The notes under the pieces: generated by a model
What the model saw: only the letters and a program-made list of their open reading frames with translations
Databases searched by the model: none
What the model was told of the DNA's origin: nothing
Shown: positions 18,081 to 27,900 of the stretch, piece by piece
Numbering within the stretch: the first letter of the stretch is position 1
Layout: every line of letters begins with the position of its first letter
Program-made: the position numbers and the translations under genes
Source: Aureibaculum algae
GTDB taxonomy: Bacteria > Bacteroidota > Bacteroidia > Flavobacteriales > Flavobacteriaceae
DNA: 64,000 bases
Assembly (NCBI RefSeq): GCF_006065315.1
Contig: NZ_CP040749.1
Span: 2,184,501-2,248,500 of the forward strand
Direction of reading: 5' to 3'

Positions 18081-18158
18081 GAAATCTATACCAAAGTACT
18101 TTTTTACCAAACGTATTATTTATATTAATTTAATTTTATCTAGGTTCAAACAAATGAT

Positions 18159-19262
18159 TTAAATCTTAATAAATATTCTTTTTTTGTACATCCAGTAACA
18201 AATATACCAAAGCATAAAAAGCACCAAACAACTTAAAATAATTTGTGCGTTTAATTCGCCTGTCCAACCAAACAAGGCATTTGAAAATGGTAGCACTATT
18301 TTGTTGATGAGTTTGGCTCCCCCAATATGAGCAAACAGATAAATAAAGAGAGGATTCATACCTACTACGGTAAAAAATAACACACCTTTTTGATATTTCT
18401 TGACATCTATTAGCCAATAACATAAAGCGAGAGCAATCAACGACCATCCTCCACTAGCAAAAACGAAAGTACTGGTTGATATTTTTTTTATAATTGGGGT
18501 AAATGGACTTAGACCATAACCTATAATTAATCCAATGAGTCCCGCACCAAATAAAAACAGCAGTTTTTTCTTGGCAGAAAAATTACCTATAAGCAATTGG
18601 CCTGCCATAACACCCCAAATTGTATGTGCTGCAGTTGGAATGGCATTAAACATGGCCCAACCACCTCCATATTCTTCACCTGAAATAAGAATATTAAACC
18701 AAGCTGCAAAATTTTCTCCGTCAACAAATGCATTATTAAATCCTTCTACAGGAAAAAATCTAAATAAGCCTTCACTTATCAAAATTAATAGCATAGAGAA
18801 ACCAATTTGAATGACTACAGGTTGGCGAATTACTAAAAAAGCCAAAATATAGGTAACTCCTAGTTGTGCTAATACATTTTGGAACCTAAAAACAATTTCT
18901 CCTGCATCAATACAATATAGCCCCCAACCCAAGAGCAACATTAAAAATGCCCTTTTAAAGGCATGTTTGCTTAATTGTTTATATGTATCTCCTTTTGCCA
19001 TTCTTTTAGAAAAAGATAATGGCATTGCTACTCCAACAATAAACATAAAAAAGGGTTGGATTAAATCCCAGAAATGTAACCCTTCCCAGGTGGCATGGTG
19101 AAGTTGAGTTCCCACAGCATGAATTAAAGTTCCCTGAAATTGTGGCATTACGAAAAAAGAAAATAGGTGAGAAAACTCAGCAATAAGCAGAAACATAGTT
19201 AATCCCCTATAAAAATCGAGAGATAAAAGCCGGTCGTTTGATTTAACTTGTATTTTAGACAT
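18159..19262 (-). CDS. DUF5009 family membrane acyltransferase (heparan N-acetyltransferase-like)
   Basis: The 367-residue polytopic protein has about ten hydrophobic segments. The N-terminal signature RLLSLDFYRGLTMFLLIAE and the motif HHATWEGLHFWDLIQPFFMFIVGVAMP match DUF5009/NagX-type relatives of heparan-alpha-glucosaminide N-acetyltransferase. This family is often found in glycan-degradation loci and is presumed to acylate amino sugars across the membrane. The substrate is unknown. It lies 6 kb from the sialoglycan locus, so a link is only suggestive. Confidence 0.85.
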   Translation of the reverse strand: MSKIQVKSNDRLLSLDFYRGLTMFLLIAEFSHLFSFFVMPQFQGTLIHAVGTQLHHATWEGLHFWDLIQPFFMFIVGVAMPLSFSKRMAKGDTYKQLSKHAFKRAFLMLLLGWGLYCIDAGEIVFRFQNVLAQLGVTYILAFLVIRQPVVIQIGFSMLLILISEGLFRFFPVEGFNNAFVDGENFAAWFNILISGEEYGGGWAMFNAIPTAAHTIWGVMAGQLLIGNFSAKKKLLFLFGAGLIGLIIGYGLSPFTPIIKKISTSTFVFASGGWSLIALALCYWLIDVKKYQKGVLFFTVVGMNPLFIYLFAHIGGAKLINKIVLPFSNALFGWTGELNAQIILSCLVLFMLWYICYWMYKKRIFIKI

Positions 19263-19386
19263 GTGTTATTATTCTAATAGATTTTAATTCGGGAATAGTA
19301 GCTTATTTGATTTCTTTTTATTGTAACAGTATTTTATAGGTAATCTTAGCAATCATTTTTTTTATTCGCTTTAAATATTATAATGA

Positions 19387-19812
19387 TTAAGAGTCTTTTG
19401 GGTTCTTGAATCCAATTCTATATATCAATTTATATAATGGATTCAACTTTCTCAATTTTCCATCCAGCATAGTACTATTCAGTTTTAAAGTATCTGCAAT
19501 CAGCTCGGCTTGTTGCTCAAAGTTATTTTTAATGCTATATAGAGTTTTCAGTTCGTTAACACTAATTTTATTTTGAAGGGATATTATACGCTTATGATTG
19601 CTTTCAGAAAAAAGAATATTCTGCTCGTATTTATTTAGCTTTGAAACATTAATTCTGAGCGTACCGTCATAAATGAACTTAATTTATAGATTCCTTTTCC
19701 AATAATCATTGTAAACTTCTTTAACAAAAGAATATTCAGGCATTTTTTCAAAACCGAATGATTCTACCAAAAAATGAAAAACCTTTTCTAAATTTTCTTC
19801 AATGACTGCCAT
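19387..19812 (-). pseudogene. Hypothetical gene broken by one in-frame TAA
   Basis: A single 142-codon frame runs from ATG 19812 to TAA 19387, interrupted only by TAA at 19686-19684. The first 42 residues (MAVIEENLEKVFHF...DYWKRNL) and the next 98 (IKFIYDGTLRINVSKLNKYE...IGFKNPKDS) read as one soluble helical protein. I do not recognise the family. The 3' part lacks its own start. A sequence error or a stop mutation are both possible; the neighbourhood shows other gene decay. Confidence 0.6.
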
Positions 19813-19835
19813 AGGTTGGGAATATTTGATCATAA

Positions 19836-19922
19836 AGATTACCAAATATAAGAAATATAAGTACGTGTAGTTTATAGGGTTTATTGACTTAAGGCAGCCA
19901 GTAGAAAATATGTCAATGTTAC
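19836..19922 (-). repeat. Interspersed ~100-bp repeat, copy 2
   Basis: It shares the core CCAAATATAAGAAATATA with copies 1 and 3, with later conserved blocks (GTAGTTTAT, TTGACTT, GGCAGCC). The minus-strand -7 element TATATTTG lies at 19850-19843, 31 bp upstream of the pseudogene start. Confidence 0.6.
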
Positions 19923-19930
19923 TTGTTGAA

Positions 19931-21062
19931 ACTTGTTTTATCTCTTTTTTCGCGTCAATTCATCTTCCGTAATAAAATTGTCTTTGTTTTTATCTCGTTT
20001 GCTAAAGTTTTATAGCTCTAACGCATCTCACATAATTATAAACATATCTAATATCTCCCTGAGGACCAAAGTATTGAGGGTAATCATTAATGTCACCACT
20101 CTTTGGGTCACTTCTTTGACAACCTGCACCGTGAACATCTAAAAGAACACCATTCATTTCTCCTAAGCCTTCACCAAATGCAATATAAACGGCACCACTG
20201 TATGGATTTACACCATCTAAATGTGTTGTACTGGTCCAAAAGAAAGGATAATGTCCACCAGAATTGTCATCAGGGTAGTTGATTTCTGTAGTATCAAATA
20301 TTGGGTTTATGGCAGGAGATTTAGTAGTCTGTGGTGATCTTGTATAATCAACTATACTTTGTAATTCTTTGGCATTAGGTAACCTCCAATCATTGAACGA
20401 AGCTAATTCTAAATTTTCAGAATATTCAAGGGCATCTTCCCAGTCTCTAGAAATTCCATCATCTGCTTTTTGCCACATTAGGCCAGTAGCTAAATCGCTA
20501 ATAGTACCGTCTCCATTATCAATAAAATCATTTTCTCCATATGCTGTATTGCCACGAACCATTCTAAAATACATTTCATTCTCAGCCCCAGATGCAGGTT
20601 TAAATTTTGGGTAACCTTTTATTCTACCATCAATAAAGTTTACACCAAATACTGTTTCGTCTGTATTCATTGTTAGCCCTACATATGCTGTTGATGACCA
20701 CGTCTGGGCATCAATTTCTCTTTCTCCAATGCTTACATCACCAATAGGTTGATTGAAATAATTGGTATCGATAAATAGATCAATTGCGGTTTCACCTTGC
20801 ACCCTTCCTGTGAAATTAATCAAAGAGTAGAGTTCTTTTAACGTTGGGACTCTCCAATCGGAATAATCACCTAAAGTAGAATTTTCAGCTTTGGTAAAGG
20901 CGTCATCAAAAGTGATTTTATCACCCATATCTTTTTCCCAAATTAATCCGGTTATATTATCGGTAATTGTACCATCACCATTATCAGTGTAATTTGGTTG
21001 GTTGCCTGAGTAGGTTGCATCTTGCCCATAAAAGGCTTGGTTTGATAAGGGTTCAGCAATAA
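19931..21062 (-). repeat. Direct duplication, copy A (DUF1566 body and 3' flank)
   Basis: The segment 20002-21062 matches 22809-23869 over 1061 bp with no length difference and only scattered substitutions. A less conserved ~70-bp extension continues past the stop codon. Identity stops sharply at 21062/23869, after the shared CAGCAATAA. Confidence 0.85.
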
Positions 21063-21219
21063 CTGAAGTATTATCGTAAAAGTCTTCAACTCCTGTATCT
21101 ACAATTTTATAGCCCGTTATGGAATTTTCTTTAGGAATTGTATTGTTATCATCTTTGCTACAGGCTATTGAAAAAAGTAATAAACCAGATAGTAAATAAA
21201 GGTATTTGTAAGCACTCAT
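20002..21219 (-). CDS. DUF1566 domain-containing lipoprotein
   Basis: The 405-residue protein starts with a lipoprotein signal peptide (lipobox SIAC, Cys 20), so it is probably membrane anchored outside the cytoplasm. Two DUF1566/Lcl-type repeats follow (about 70-220 and 235-400). Each has NGDGTITDNITGLIWEKD- or NGDGTISDLATGLMWQKA-like openings, then a DWRVPTLKEL/DWRLPNAKEL motif and a WSSTAY/WTSTTH motif. The function is unknown; the fold resembles C-type-lectin-like adhesion modules. Residues 54-405 are almost identical to the C-terminal part of the pheA chimera 2.8 kb away. Confidence 0.88.
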   Translation of the reverse strand: MSAYKYLYLLSGLLLFSIACSKDDNNTIPKENSITGYKIVDTGVEDFYDNTSVIAEPLSNQAFYGQDATYSGNQPNYTDNGDGTITDNITGLIWEKDMGDKITFDDAFTKAENSTLGDYSDWRVPTLKELYSLINFTGRVQGETAIDLFIDTNYFNQPIGDVSIGEREIDAQTWSSTAYVGLTMNTDETVFGVNFIDGRIKGYPKFKPASGAENEMYFRMVRGNTAYGENDFIDNGDGTISDLATGLMWQKADDGISRDWEDALEYSENLELASFNDWRLPNAKELQSIVDYTRSPQTTKSPAINPIFDTTEINYPDDNSGGHYPFFWTSTTHLDGVNPYSGAVYIAFGEGLGEMNGVLLDVHGAGCQRSDPKSGDINDYPQYFGPQGDIRYVYNYVRCVRAIKL

Positions 21220-21475
21220 AATTTTATAGTTTTATTTTAGACTATAAAAAAATAACAAGGTTTAAAGGATGTTTTTTATTTTTTGTCAACTAAATATTGC
21301 GTGGCACGGAATTAGAAAAGTAACTGGGTTTATGTAGCTAAATTTATAAATAAAACACAGACAGAAAATCTGTAGGGACTATTCTAAGACAAACTGAAGA
21401 TTATATAAAGGTAGGGGAGTAGAGGTAACTTCGGTTTCAGCCAATTATGTGTTTATGGTATGTTCATATTTCTTT

Positions 21476-22537
21476 TCAAAACTCTTTGGTAAATGATTTT
21501 CCATTAAACTTATAAACGCCACCATCTGCCATACCAAAAAGTAAATTGTTCTCATTGTCATTATAGATACACCAAATCATTGAGGTTGTAAGCTTGTCAT
21601 CAATAGTGTAGTTTATCATTGATGTTCCATCATATTTCCAAGCTCCGGTGTCTCGGTCTCCAAACCAAATATTACCATGACTATCTTCTGCAATAGTAAA
21701 AACATGTTCAAGTGTTCCTGCTGGAGAAAGGTCACCATTTCCTGAACTATTAGTGTGAATTAATCCTTTTTTTTCTGAAAAGTTAATTGTCGATTCCCCG
21801 TTGTACAGTAATACACCAATTCCATTATTTCCTATCCAAATCTGCCCTTTTGAATCTGCTAGTACACTTCGTATATGCAACTTTTCATTGTCTTTAAGTG
21901 CCAATTTTCTTTTATCAAAATTAGTTATTGAGCTACCATCAAAATAGAATAGAGCGGAATAAGTAGCTATCCATACGTTACCATTTTTATCTTTAGAAAT
22001 GCCTGTTGTTCCATATGAATTATTAGTGTTTTCATTCTTTGGCTTTGGGATACTTAAATAATTCATATTTGTTCCGTCATAGAGATGTATTCCTTCTTTT
22101 TCTCCAGCACTAAACCATAAATTCTCAGCAGTTGCCTTCCATTCCAATTTTGGGGTGTTAGGTTCAGTTGAAAAGTTTGTAAACGTTACTCCATTATACA
22201 TACTTATTCCGTTTGCCGTTCTAAACCAAATATTTCTATCAGGATCTTCTTGTATAGAACGGATTTGATTATCAGGTAAGCCATCCGTTTGGGTAAAATA
22301 TTGATAAGCTTTTCCATCATAATAACTGACGCCTTCTTTTTGACTTCCAAACCAATAATTTCCTTTACTGTCTTGTAATATTGCCCGAATTCCAGAAGTG
22401 AATTTTAAAGTGTTGGTTTTAAATCGAGTTACAATTTCAGAATTACTAATTTCCTTTGGTTGAGATTTTTTTTCAACACAGGCAACGTTCAGTGTTAAAA
22501 GGAGCATTATGATAATTAAATTAAATAAGTTGTTCAT
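21476..22537 (-). CDS. Two-component-regulator propeller lipoprotein
   Basis: The 353-residue protein has a lipoprotein signal peptide (LLTLNVAC, Cys near 20) and seven or so beta-propeller repeats of the type GNYWFGSQKEGVSYYDGK and GNIWFGDRDTGAWKYDG. These are the extracellular sensor blades found in hybrid regulators, but here no transmembrane, kinase or HTH part follows, so it is a stand-alone sensor-like or binding lipoprotein. It lies between the two DUF1566 copies. Repeat copy 3 provides a -7 element 88 bp upstream. Confidence 0.82.
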   Translation of the reverse strand: MNNLFNLIIIMLLLTLNVACVEKKSQPKEISNSEIVTRFKTNTLKFTSGIRAILQDSKGNYWFGSQKEGVSYYDGKAYQYFTQTDGLPDNQIRSIQEDPDRNIWFRTANGISMYNGVTFTNFSTEPNTPKLEWKATAENLWFSAGEKEGIHLYDGTNMNYLSIPKPKNENTNNSYGTTGISKDKNGNVWIATYSALFYFDGSSITNFDKRKLALKDNEKLHIRSVLADSKGQIWIGNNGIGVLLYNGESTINFSEKKGLIHTNSSGNGDLSPAGTLEHVFTIAEDSHGNIWFGDRDTGAWKYDGTSMINYTIDDKLTTSMIWCIYNDNENNLLFGMADGGVYKFNGKSFTKEF

Positions 22538-22601
22538 TTAGATTTTCTGATATGACTCGACTTAAAATATGGTTTGCAATAAAGGGATATATGTACCCTT
22601 A

Positions 22602-22708
22602 CATATATCTATATTAGAGATTATCAAATATAAGAAATATAGTTCGTTGTAGTTTATGGCTTATATAGACTTTTGGGAGCCCATTGAATACAAATCAATA
22701 TTATTAGG
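22602..22708 (-). repeat. Interspersed ~100-bp repeat, copy 3
   Basis: It begins CATATATCTATATTAGAG like copy 1 and holds the core TCAAATATAAGAAATATAG. The minus-strand -7 element lies at 22632-22625, upstream of the propeller lipoprotein gene. Confidence 0.6.
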
Positions 22709-22737
22709 TAAATTTTTATCACAGTATTTCACTGTAA

Positions 22738-23869
22738 CCCGTTTTTATCTCTTTTTTCGCGTCAATTCACCTTCTTTATTAAAATTGTCTTTGTTTTTAT
22801 TTCGTTTGCTAAAGTTTTATAGCTCTAACGCATCTCACATAATTATAAACATATCTAATATCTCCTTGAGGGCCAGAGTATTGAGGGTAATCATTAATGT
22901 CAACACTTTTTGGGTCACTTCTTTGACAACCTGCACCGTGAACATCTAAAAGAACACCATTCATTTCTCCTAAGCCTTCACCAAATGCAATATAAACGGC
23001 ACCACTGTATGGATTTACACCATCTAAATGTGTTGTACTGGTCCAAAAGAAAGGATAATGTCCACCAGAATTGTCATCAGGGTAGTTGATTTCTGTAGTA
23101 TCAAATATTGGGTTTATGGCAGGAGAATTAGAAGTCTGTGGTGATCTTGTATAATCAACAATACTTTGTAATTCTTTGGCATTGGGTAACCTCCAATCAT
23201 TGAACGAAGCTAATTCTAAATTTTCAGAATATTCAAGGGCATCTTCCCAGTCTCTAGAAATTCCATCATCTGCTTTTTGCCACATTAGGCCAGTAGCTAA
23301 ATCGCTAATAGTACCGTCTCCATTATCAATAAAATCATTTTCTCCATATGCTGTATTGCCACGAACCATTCTAAAATACATTTCATTCTCAGCCCCAGAT
23401 GCAGGTTTAAATTTTGGGTAACCTTTTATTCTACCATCAATAAAGTTTACACCAAATAATGTTTCGTCTGTATTCATTGTTAGCCCTACATATGCTGTTG
23501 ATGACCACGTCTGGGCATCAATTTCTCTTTCGCCTATAGTTACATCACCAATGGGTTGATTGAAATAATTGGTATCGATAAATAGATCAATCGCGGTTTC
23601 ACCTTGCACCCTTCCTGTGAAATTAATCAAAGAGTAGAGTTCTTTTAACGTCGGGACTCTCCAATCGGTATAATCACCTAAAGTAGAATTTTCAGCTTTG
23701 GTAAAGGCGTCATCAAAAGTGATTTTATCACCCATATCTTTTTCCCAAATTAATCCGGTTATATTATCGGTAATTGTACCATCACCATTATCAGTGTAAT
23801 TCAGTTGGTTGCCTGAGTAGGTTGCATCTTGCCCATAAAAGTCTTGGTTTGATAAAGGTTCAGCAATAA
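22738..23869 (-). repeat. Direct duplication, copy B (fused to pheA)
   Basis: This copy pairs with 19931-21062. It lacks the signal peptide and first 53 codons of the lipoprotein gene; at 23870 the sequence changes abruptly to pheA. Confidence 0.85.
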
Positions 23870-24551
23870 TAGGTAGTGATTGTATTTTGGACAAATTCAT
23901 ATTGAAGTCCGCAAAAATACGTAAAATATCAGATAAGCTACCTGTATGATGGTGTGTTATAAACGGTATGGACGCTTTATTAATTACGTTTGGTGTTTCA
24001 ATTTTTCCATTCTTTTTCTTTAAAATAAAAAAACGAGTATAGTTTTGATTTCTAGTTTGTATTTTACTTTCTATAATATTCAAATTATAAATTTCAGCAG
24101 CTTTCTTACTCGCAATTGCTGCAATTCCTATTAATTTTTTATCTTGAATTTGTTTAGCTACCTCGGCAGTATCAGATGCCTCCACCAGCCTAATTTCAGG
24201 ATAATCTCTAAAAAATATTCTACATTGTAGTATTGCCATTGGATGCGACCAAACTTCTTTAATGTCTGTTAATGATTGACCTTCCAACCCCATCAAATTA
24301 TGTTGGATAGGCAAATGCACCTCGCCTTGTATTTTTAAATCGAATTCATTAATTAAAGCATAATTAGATAAAATTGAACCAACCAAGGTGTTTTCTATAG
24401 CCATTACCGCACCATCAACTTGATTAGCGTTAATTAATTGTGGCATTTCATCAAATGAAAGACACTCCGTAAGTTCAATGTCTTTACCAAAATATTGATG
24501 TGCCACAATATGGTGGAATGAGCCCAATATACCTTGAATTGCTATGTTCAT
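22809..24551 (-). CDS. pheA: Chimeric protein: prephenate dehydratase with truncated ACT domain fused to DUF1566 repeats
   Basis: Residues 1-180 form a complete prephenate dehydratase domain with AIENTLVGSI, SHPMAILQC and the catalytic YTRF motif (T172). It would convert prephenate to phenylpyruvate. The ACT regulatory domain starts at about residue 192 and is cut after KIQSLPII (residue 229). Residues 230-580 are the DUF1566 lipoprotein body without its signal peptide. The fusion is in frame and has no internal stop. Normal enzymes have about 275-285 residues and a full ACT domain for Phe inhibition. The usual downstream aromatic genes (aminotransferase, tyrA, aroG) are absent. It may be a feedback-deaf enzyme or a dying copy. 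An attenuator precedes it. Confidence 0.85.
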   Translation of the reverse strand: MNIAIQGILGSFHHIVAHQYFGKDIELTECLSFDEMPQLINANQVDGAVMAIENTLVGSILSNYALINEFDLKIQGEVHLPIQHNLMGLEGQSLTDIKEVWSHPMAILQCRIFFRDYPEIRLVEASDTAEVAKQIQDKKLIGIAAIASKKAAEIYNLNIIESKIQTRNQNYTRFFILKKKNGKIETPNVINKASIPFITHHHTGSLSDILRIFADFNMNLSKIQSLPIIAEPLSNQDFYGQDATYSGNQLNYTDNGDGTITDNITGLIWEKDMGDKITFDDAFTKAENSTLGDYTDWRVPTLKELYSLINFTGRVQGETAIDLFIDTNYFNQPIGDVTIGEREIDAQTWSSTAYVGLTMNTDETLFGVNFIDGRIKGYPKFKPASGAENEMYFRMVRGNTAYGENDFIDNGDGTISDLATGLMWQKADDGISRDWEDALEYSENLELASFNDWRLPNAKELQSIVDYTRSPQTSNSPAINPIFDTTEINYPDDNSGGHYPFFWTSTTHLDGVNPYSGAVYIAFGEGLGEMNGVLLDVHGAGCQRSDPKSVDINDYPQYSGPQGDIRYVYNYVRCVRAIKL

Positions 24552-24617
24552 ATAAAATAAAATTCCTTGAACTGATTCAGTCCTTTTCTTTTCGTTAAAA
24601 AGTTTAAATCAGTTCAT

Positions 24618-24645
24618 AAAAAAACCTCGAATTAACGAGGCTTTT
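24618..24645 (-). terminator. Attenuator terminator of pheA
   Basis: On the minus strand the hairpin AAAAGCCTCG - TTAATT - CGAGGTTTTTTT has a 5-bp GC-rich stem extended by a G-U and A-U pairs and is followed by a U tract. It lies 67 bp before the pheA start. Confidence 0.85.
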
Positions 24646-24694
24646 ATATGATTGTGTTTATAAATTATTGTTCAAAAACACCAACAAAGCCTCG
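24618..24694 (-). promoter_or_regulatory. Ribosome-mediated attenuator with antiterminator
   Basis: Within the leader ORF the 9-nt segment CGAGGCTTT (24694-24686) is perfectly complementary to AAAGCCTCG, the 5' arm of the terminator. A ribosome stalled on the upstream Tyr/Phe codons would leave this segment free to form the antiterminator. The design matches classical phe/tyr attenuation. Confidence 0.8.
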
Positions 24695-24754
24695 CTTCAT
24701 CTTATAAAAATAGAAGAAGTAAAAATAAGCTTGCCAAGTGTTGTTAATTTTCAT
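24665..24754 (-). CDS. Phe/Tyr leader peptide of the pheA attenuator
   Basis: A 29-codon frame from ATG 24754 to TAA 24667-24665 encodes a peptide beginning MKINNTWQA, then YFYFFYFY (eight consecutive aromatic codons), then KMKRGFVGVFEQ. Such a run of Tyr and Phe codons directly before a terminator is diagnostic of an aromatic amino acid leader peptide. Its product has no role beyond sensing charged tRNA-Phe and tRNA-Tyr. Confidence 0.88.
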   Translation of the reverse strand: MKINNTWQAYFYFFYFYKMKRGFVGVFEQ

Positions 24755-24909
24755 TTTTAACTTTTGAAAAGACAAATCTATACTTGAAAAATTAAAAAAC
24801 AAATTATTTTTTATGTTTTGTTATATTTTTTGCGGATTATTTAAAAATTAGGCAGAATTTTTAAATTAAAAATGAGAAAGCATTACACTTATATAAAATT
24901 GTTTAAAAC

Positions 24910-27900
24910 TTAGGTAGACACTTCTAACATCAAACGCTCAAAAAAATCTTGAAAACTCTGATTTTCCTCAATTTCCAATTTTTTTCTTAACCTGTGACGT
25001 GCTACTTTAATTGAGCTCTCTGAAATGCCAAATAGTGTGGCAATATGTTGCGATGAAAAATTTAAACGTATTAATGCACATAACTTCAATTCCCTATCTG
25101 AAATATTGGGCCAATTTTTCTTTAAATTTGAAATAAACGAAGGATGTACCTGTTGAAATAAATTATAAAAATCATCCCAATCCTTATCTAAGTTTAAACT
25201 ATCATCGATAAGGTTTACAATTGCTTTTAGATTATTATTATTATTATTCTGTTTTGCCTCTTTTGCAATATCATTCTTTATTTTACTTAGCAATTTGTTT
25301 TTATGAATTTCTCTCAAGGTATGATTAGTTAACTCATCAGTTTTAAAATTAAGTTCATTTTCGAGTTGCCGTTGCGATAATTCCTGATTGGCCTTTTCTG
25401 CATTTAACAAGTCTAAGTTATTCTTATAGATTTTTTTAGTTTGTGTTTCTACTAATTCTGTTTTTCGTTTTACCATAAGTTCAAGTTTTCTTTTTTGGAA
25501 ATTAATAAATGACATTCTCCATTTAAATAAGCCAAATACCATTGCAATTCCAAGTAAAAATAACGACCTTATTACCCAAGGTTTTTCCCAAAAAGAAGGC
25601 AAAGCTGTAATGTTCAGTGAAGCGATATGTGTACTTTCAATACCCTCATTATTAAGAGCTTTTATCTGAAGCCTATAGTCTCCTGGTTTTAAGTTTGAAA
25701 AGGTAAGTATTTGCTGATTGCCAATAGTTTGCCACTGTTTATGAAATCCATCAAGTTTGTAGGTATACGTATTTTTTTTAGGATCCCAATAATTTGATGT
25801 GGCAAAACCTAAAGTAAGCATTACATTATCTGCGGGTAAAATAAGTTGATTAATTTCCAATTCATTTTTTAAATAATTCTTAAATGGAATTACTTCTATT
25901 CCTTTTTTATTGATTAGTGATATATTAGTAAAAAACACATTCGGATTTAAGGAATGGTTATTAGTTAAATCATTCGCCTTAAAGTAGGTTAATCCAAATG
26001 AATTGGCGGTGTAGATATATCCATTAAAACCGTATGATGCCTTGCTATTTTTAAAAGGTGTGATCCCATCATAAGTGTTAAAGTTCATCACATTACCATC
26101 TGGCGAAATTTTGCTTAATCCTAAATTAGTACTACACCATATATTCTTTTCATCATCCTGTAAAATACCTCTAATAAAAGTAGCTTCTAAACCTTCTTTT
26201 TTACCTATCCTTTTAAAGGTGTCACTACTCCTAATATAGCGGTTCAATCCGTAACCATTAGTACCTATAAGAACGGAAAGATTATCATCTTCGGCTATGC
26301 TAAGTATGCGGCTCCCACTTATAGAATTACTATCTCCTTGAATAGGTAAATAAGATTTAAATCTGCCTTGTTGAAATACATTTAGCCCTGCGGCGGTACC
26401 AATCCACATTTCATCTTTTACATCTTTATAAAAAGAAGTAATCACGTTACTAGTAAGACCTAGGTTAGCATTTATATCATATTTCTCTATTATTTTTAAA
26501 TCAGCATTATAAACGACTATCCCAGTATTACTGCCAACCCAGATATAATCATCTTTGTCTTGTGTTATGGTAAAAATAGCTCTAGGTTTGTGCCAGTCTT
26601 CAGCCTTTAAAAATTTATCTGTTTTAGGGTTGAAGATATTTAGACCTCCATAAAGTGTACCTATCCAAATTCGGCCTTGATCATCTTCGTACAAGGATAG
26701 TATATTACTTCCGCTCAAATCACTCTCATCTTCTGGATTATCGGTAAAAAGAGATAATTTACCCGTTTTGGGATTATATCTTCTTAATCCGTTTCTACCA
26801 GCAGTAAGCCATAAATCACCATCGTTAGCCTGTAAAATGCGTGATTCCTGTTTGTCTTTTTGATCAATTCCTAACTTGGAAGGCGGTATATTATAAAGAG
26901 TCATGTTATTTTTGAAATAACTAATTCCTCCATGCACTGTGCCTGTCCATATTACATTATCCTGTCCAGGACTTATATCGAGTATGGCGTTATCCGAAAT
27001 TGAATATTTACTATAACTATCACTCTGAAAATAAGAAAATTTATTATTTGTTTTACTATAAAGGTTAAGTCCACCTCCATCTGTACCAATCCATATATTA
27101 TTCTTTGTATCTGCATAAAGACAAAGTATCATATTGTTATTTATGCTCTGCGAAGTATTGCTATTGGAAGACATATAGTGTTTAATGCGATGCAAATCTG
27201 GATTATATTGAAAAAGTCCATTACCATTAGTGCCGATCCAAATTTCACCAATTTCATCAACAACTATATCATTAATATAGACCTTATTATTAGATTTAGT
27301 AAAGCTAGTGGGTTTAAAACCATCACCTTTATAGACCCACAAATCGCCACGGCTAGTACCCATCCAAACCACTTCATTTTTATCTTGAAATAGTGCCGTT
27401 CCATAATTTTCAGTTGAACCATTAGGAAATTTTAGAAATTGATGAGTAGTTGTACTATCTCTTTCCTCAAAAGACAATGTAAACACAAATCCAGTAGCAG
27501 AGCTACAAATAAATTTACCATCTTTTAATTGATTAATGGTATGAATATTAGAGTCTAGATGATTGTTTAAAACTGAATCTTGCGATTGCCATAAATCAAA
27601 TTTGTCTTTTTCTGTATTTAAAAAATAAAGTCCTCTAGTTGTGGCTACCAAAATATTACCTTTATCACTTTGTATTAATGTATTAATTTCAGCCTGTTTT
27701 TCTTGTAAAAATTGATATGACTTCATGGTTTGACCATTATACTTATCTATTCCTAATCTTGAAGTTAGCCATACAAATCCCTCCTTGTCTTGAATTACAT
27801 TACCCACTCTACTATCGGAAATACCATCTTCGAAAGAAATATCTTGAAATTGTAGCATTACATTTTGTGCTATGGTTTGGAAAGAATATAAATAGCAATA

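Noticed and set aside
15544..19686. Stop-codon recoding (TAA read as an amino acid) in the two split genes
   Set aside because: All other genes in the window use TAA as a normal stop, and the neighbourhood shows decay, so nonsense mutation or sequence error is simpler.
22656..22949. 97-codon plus-strand frame over the DUF1566 3' end
   Set aside because: It is the antisense shadow of the duplicated gene; the matching frame at 19933-20142 behaves in the same way.
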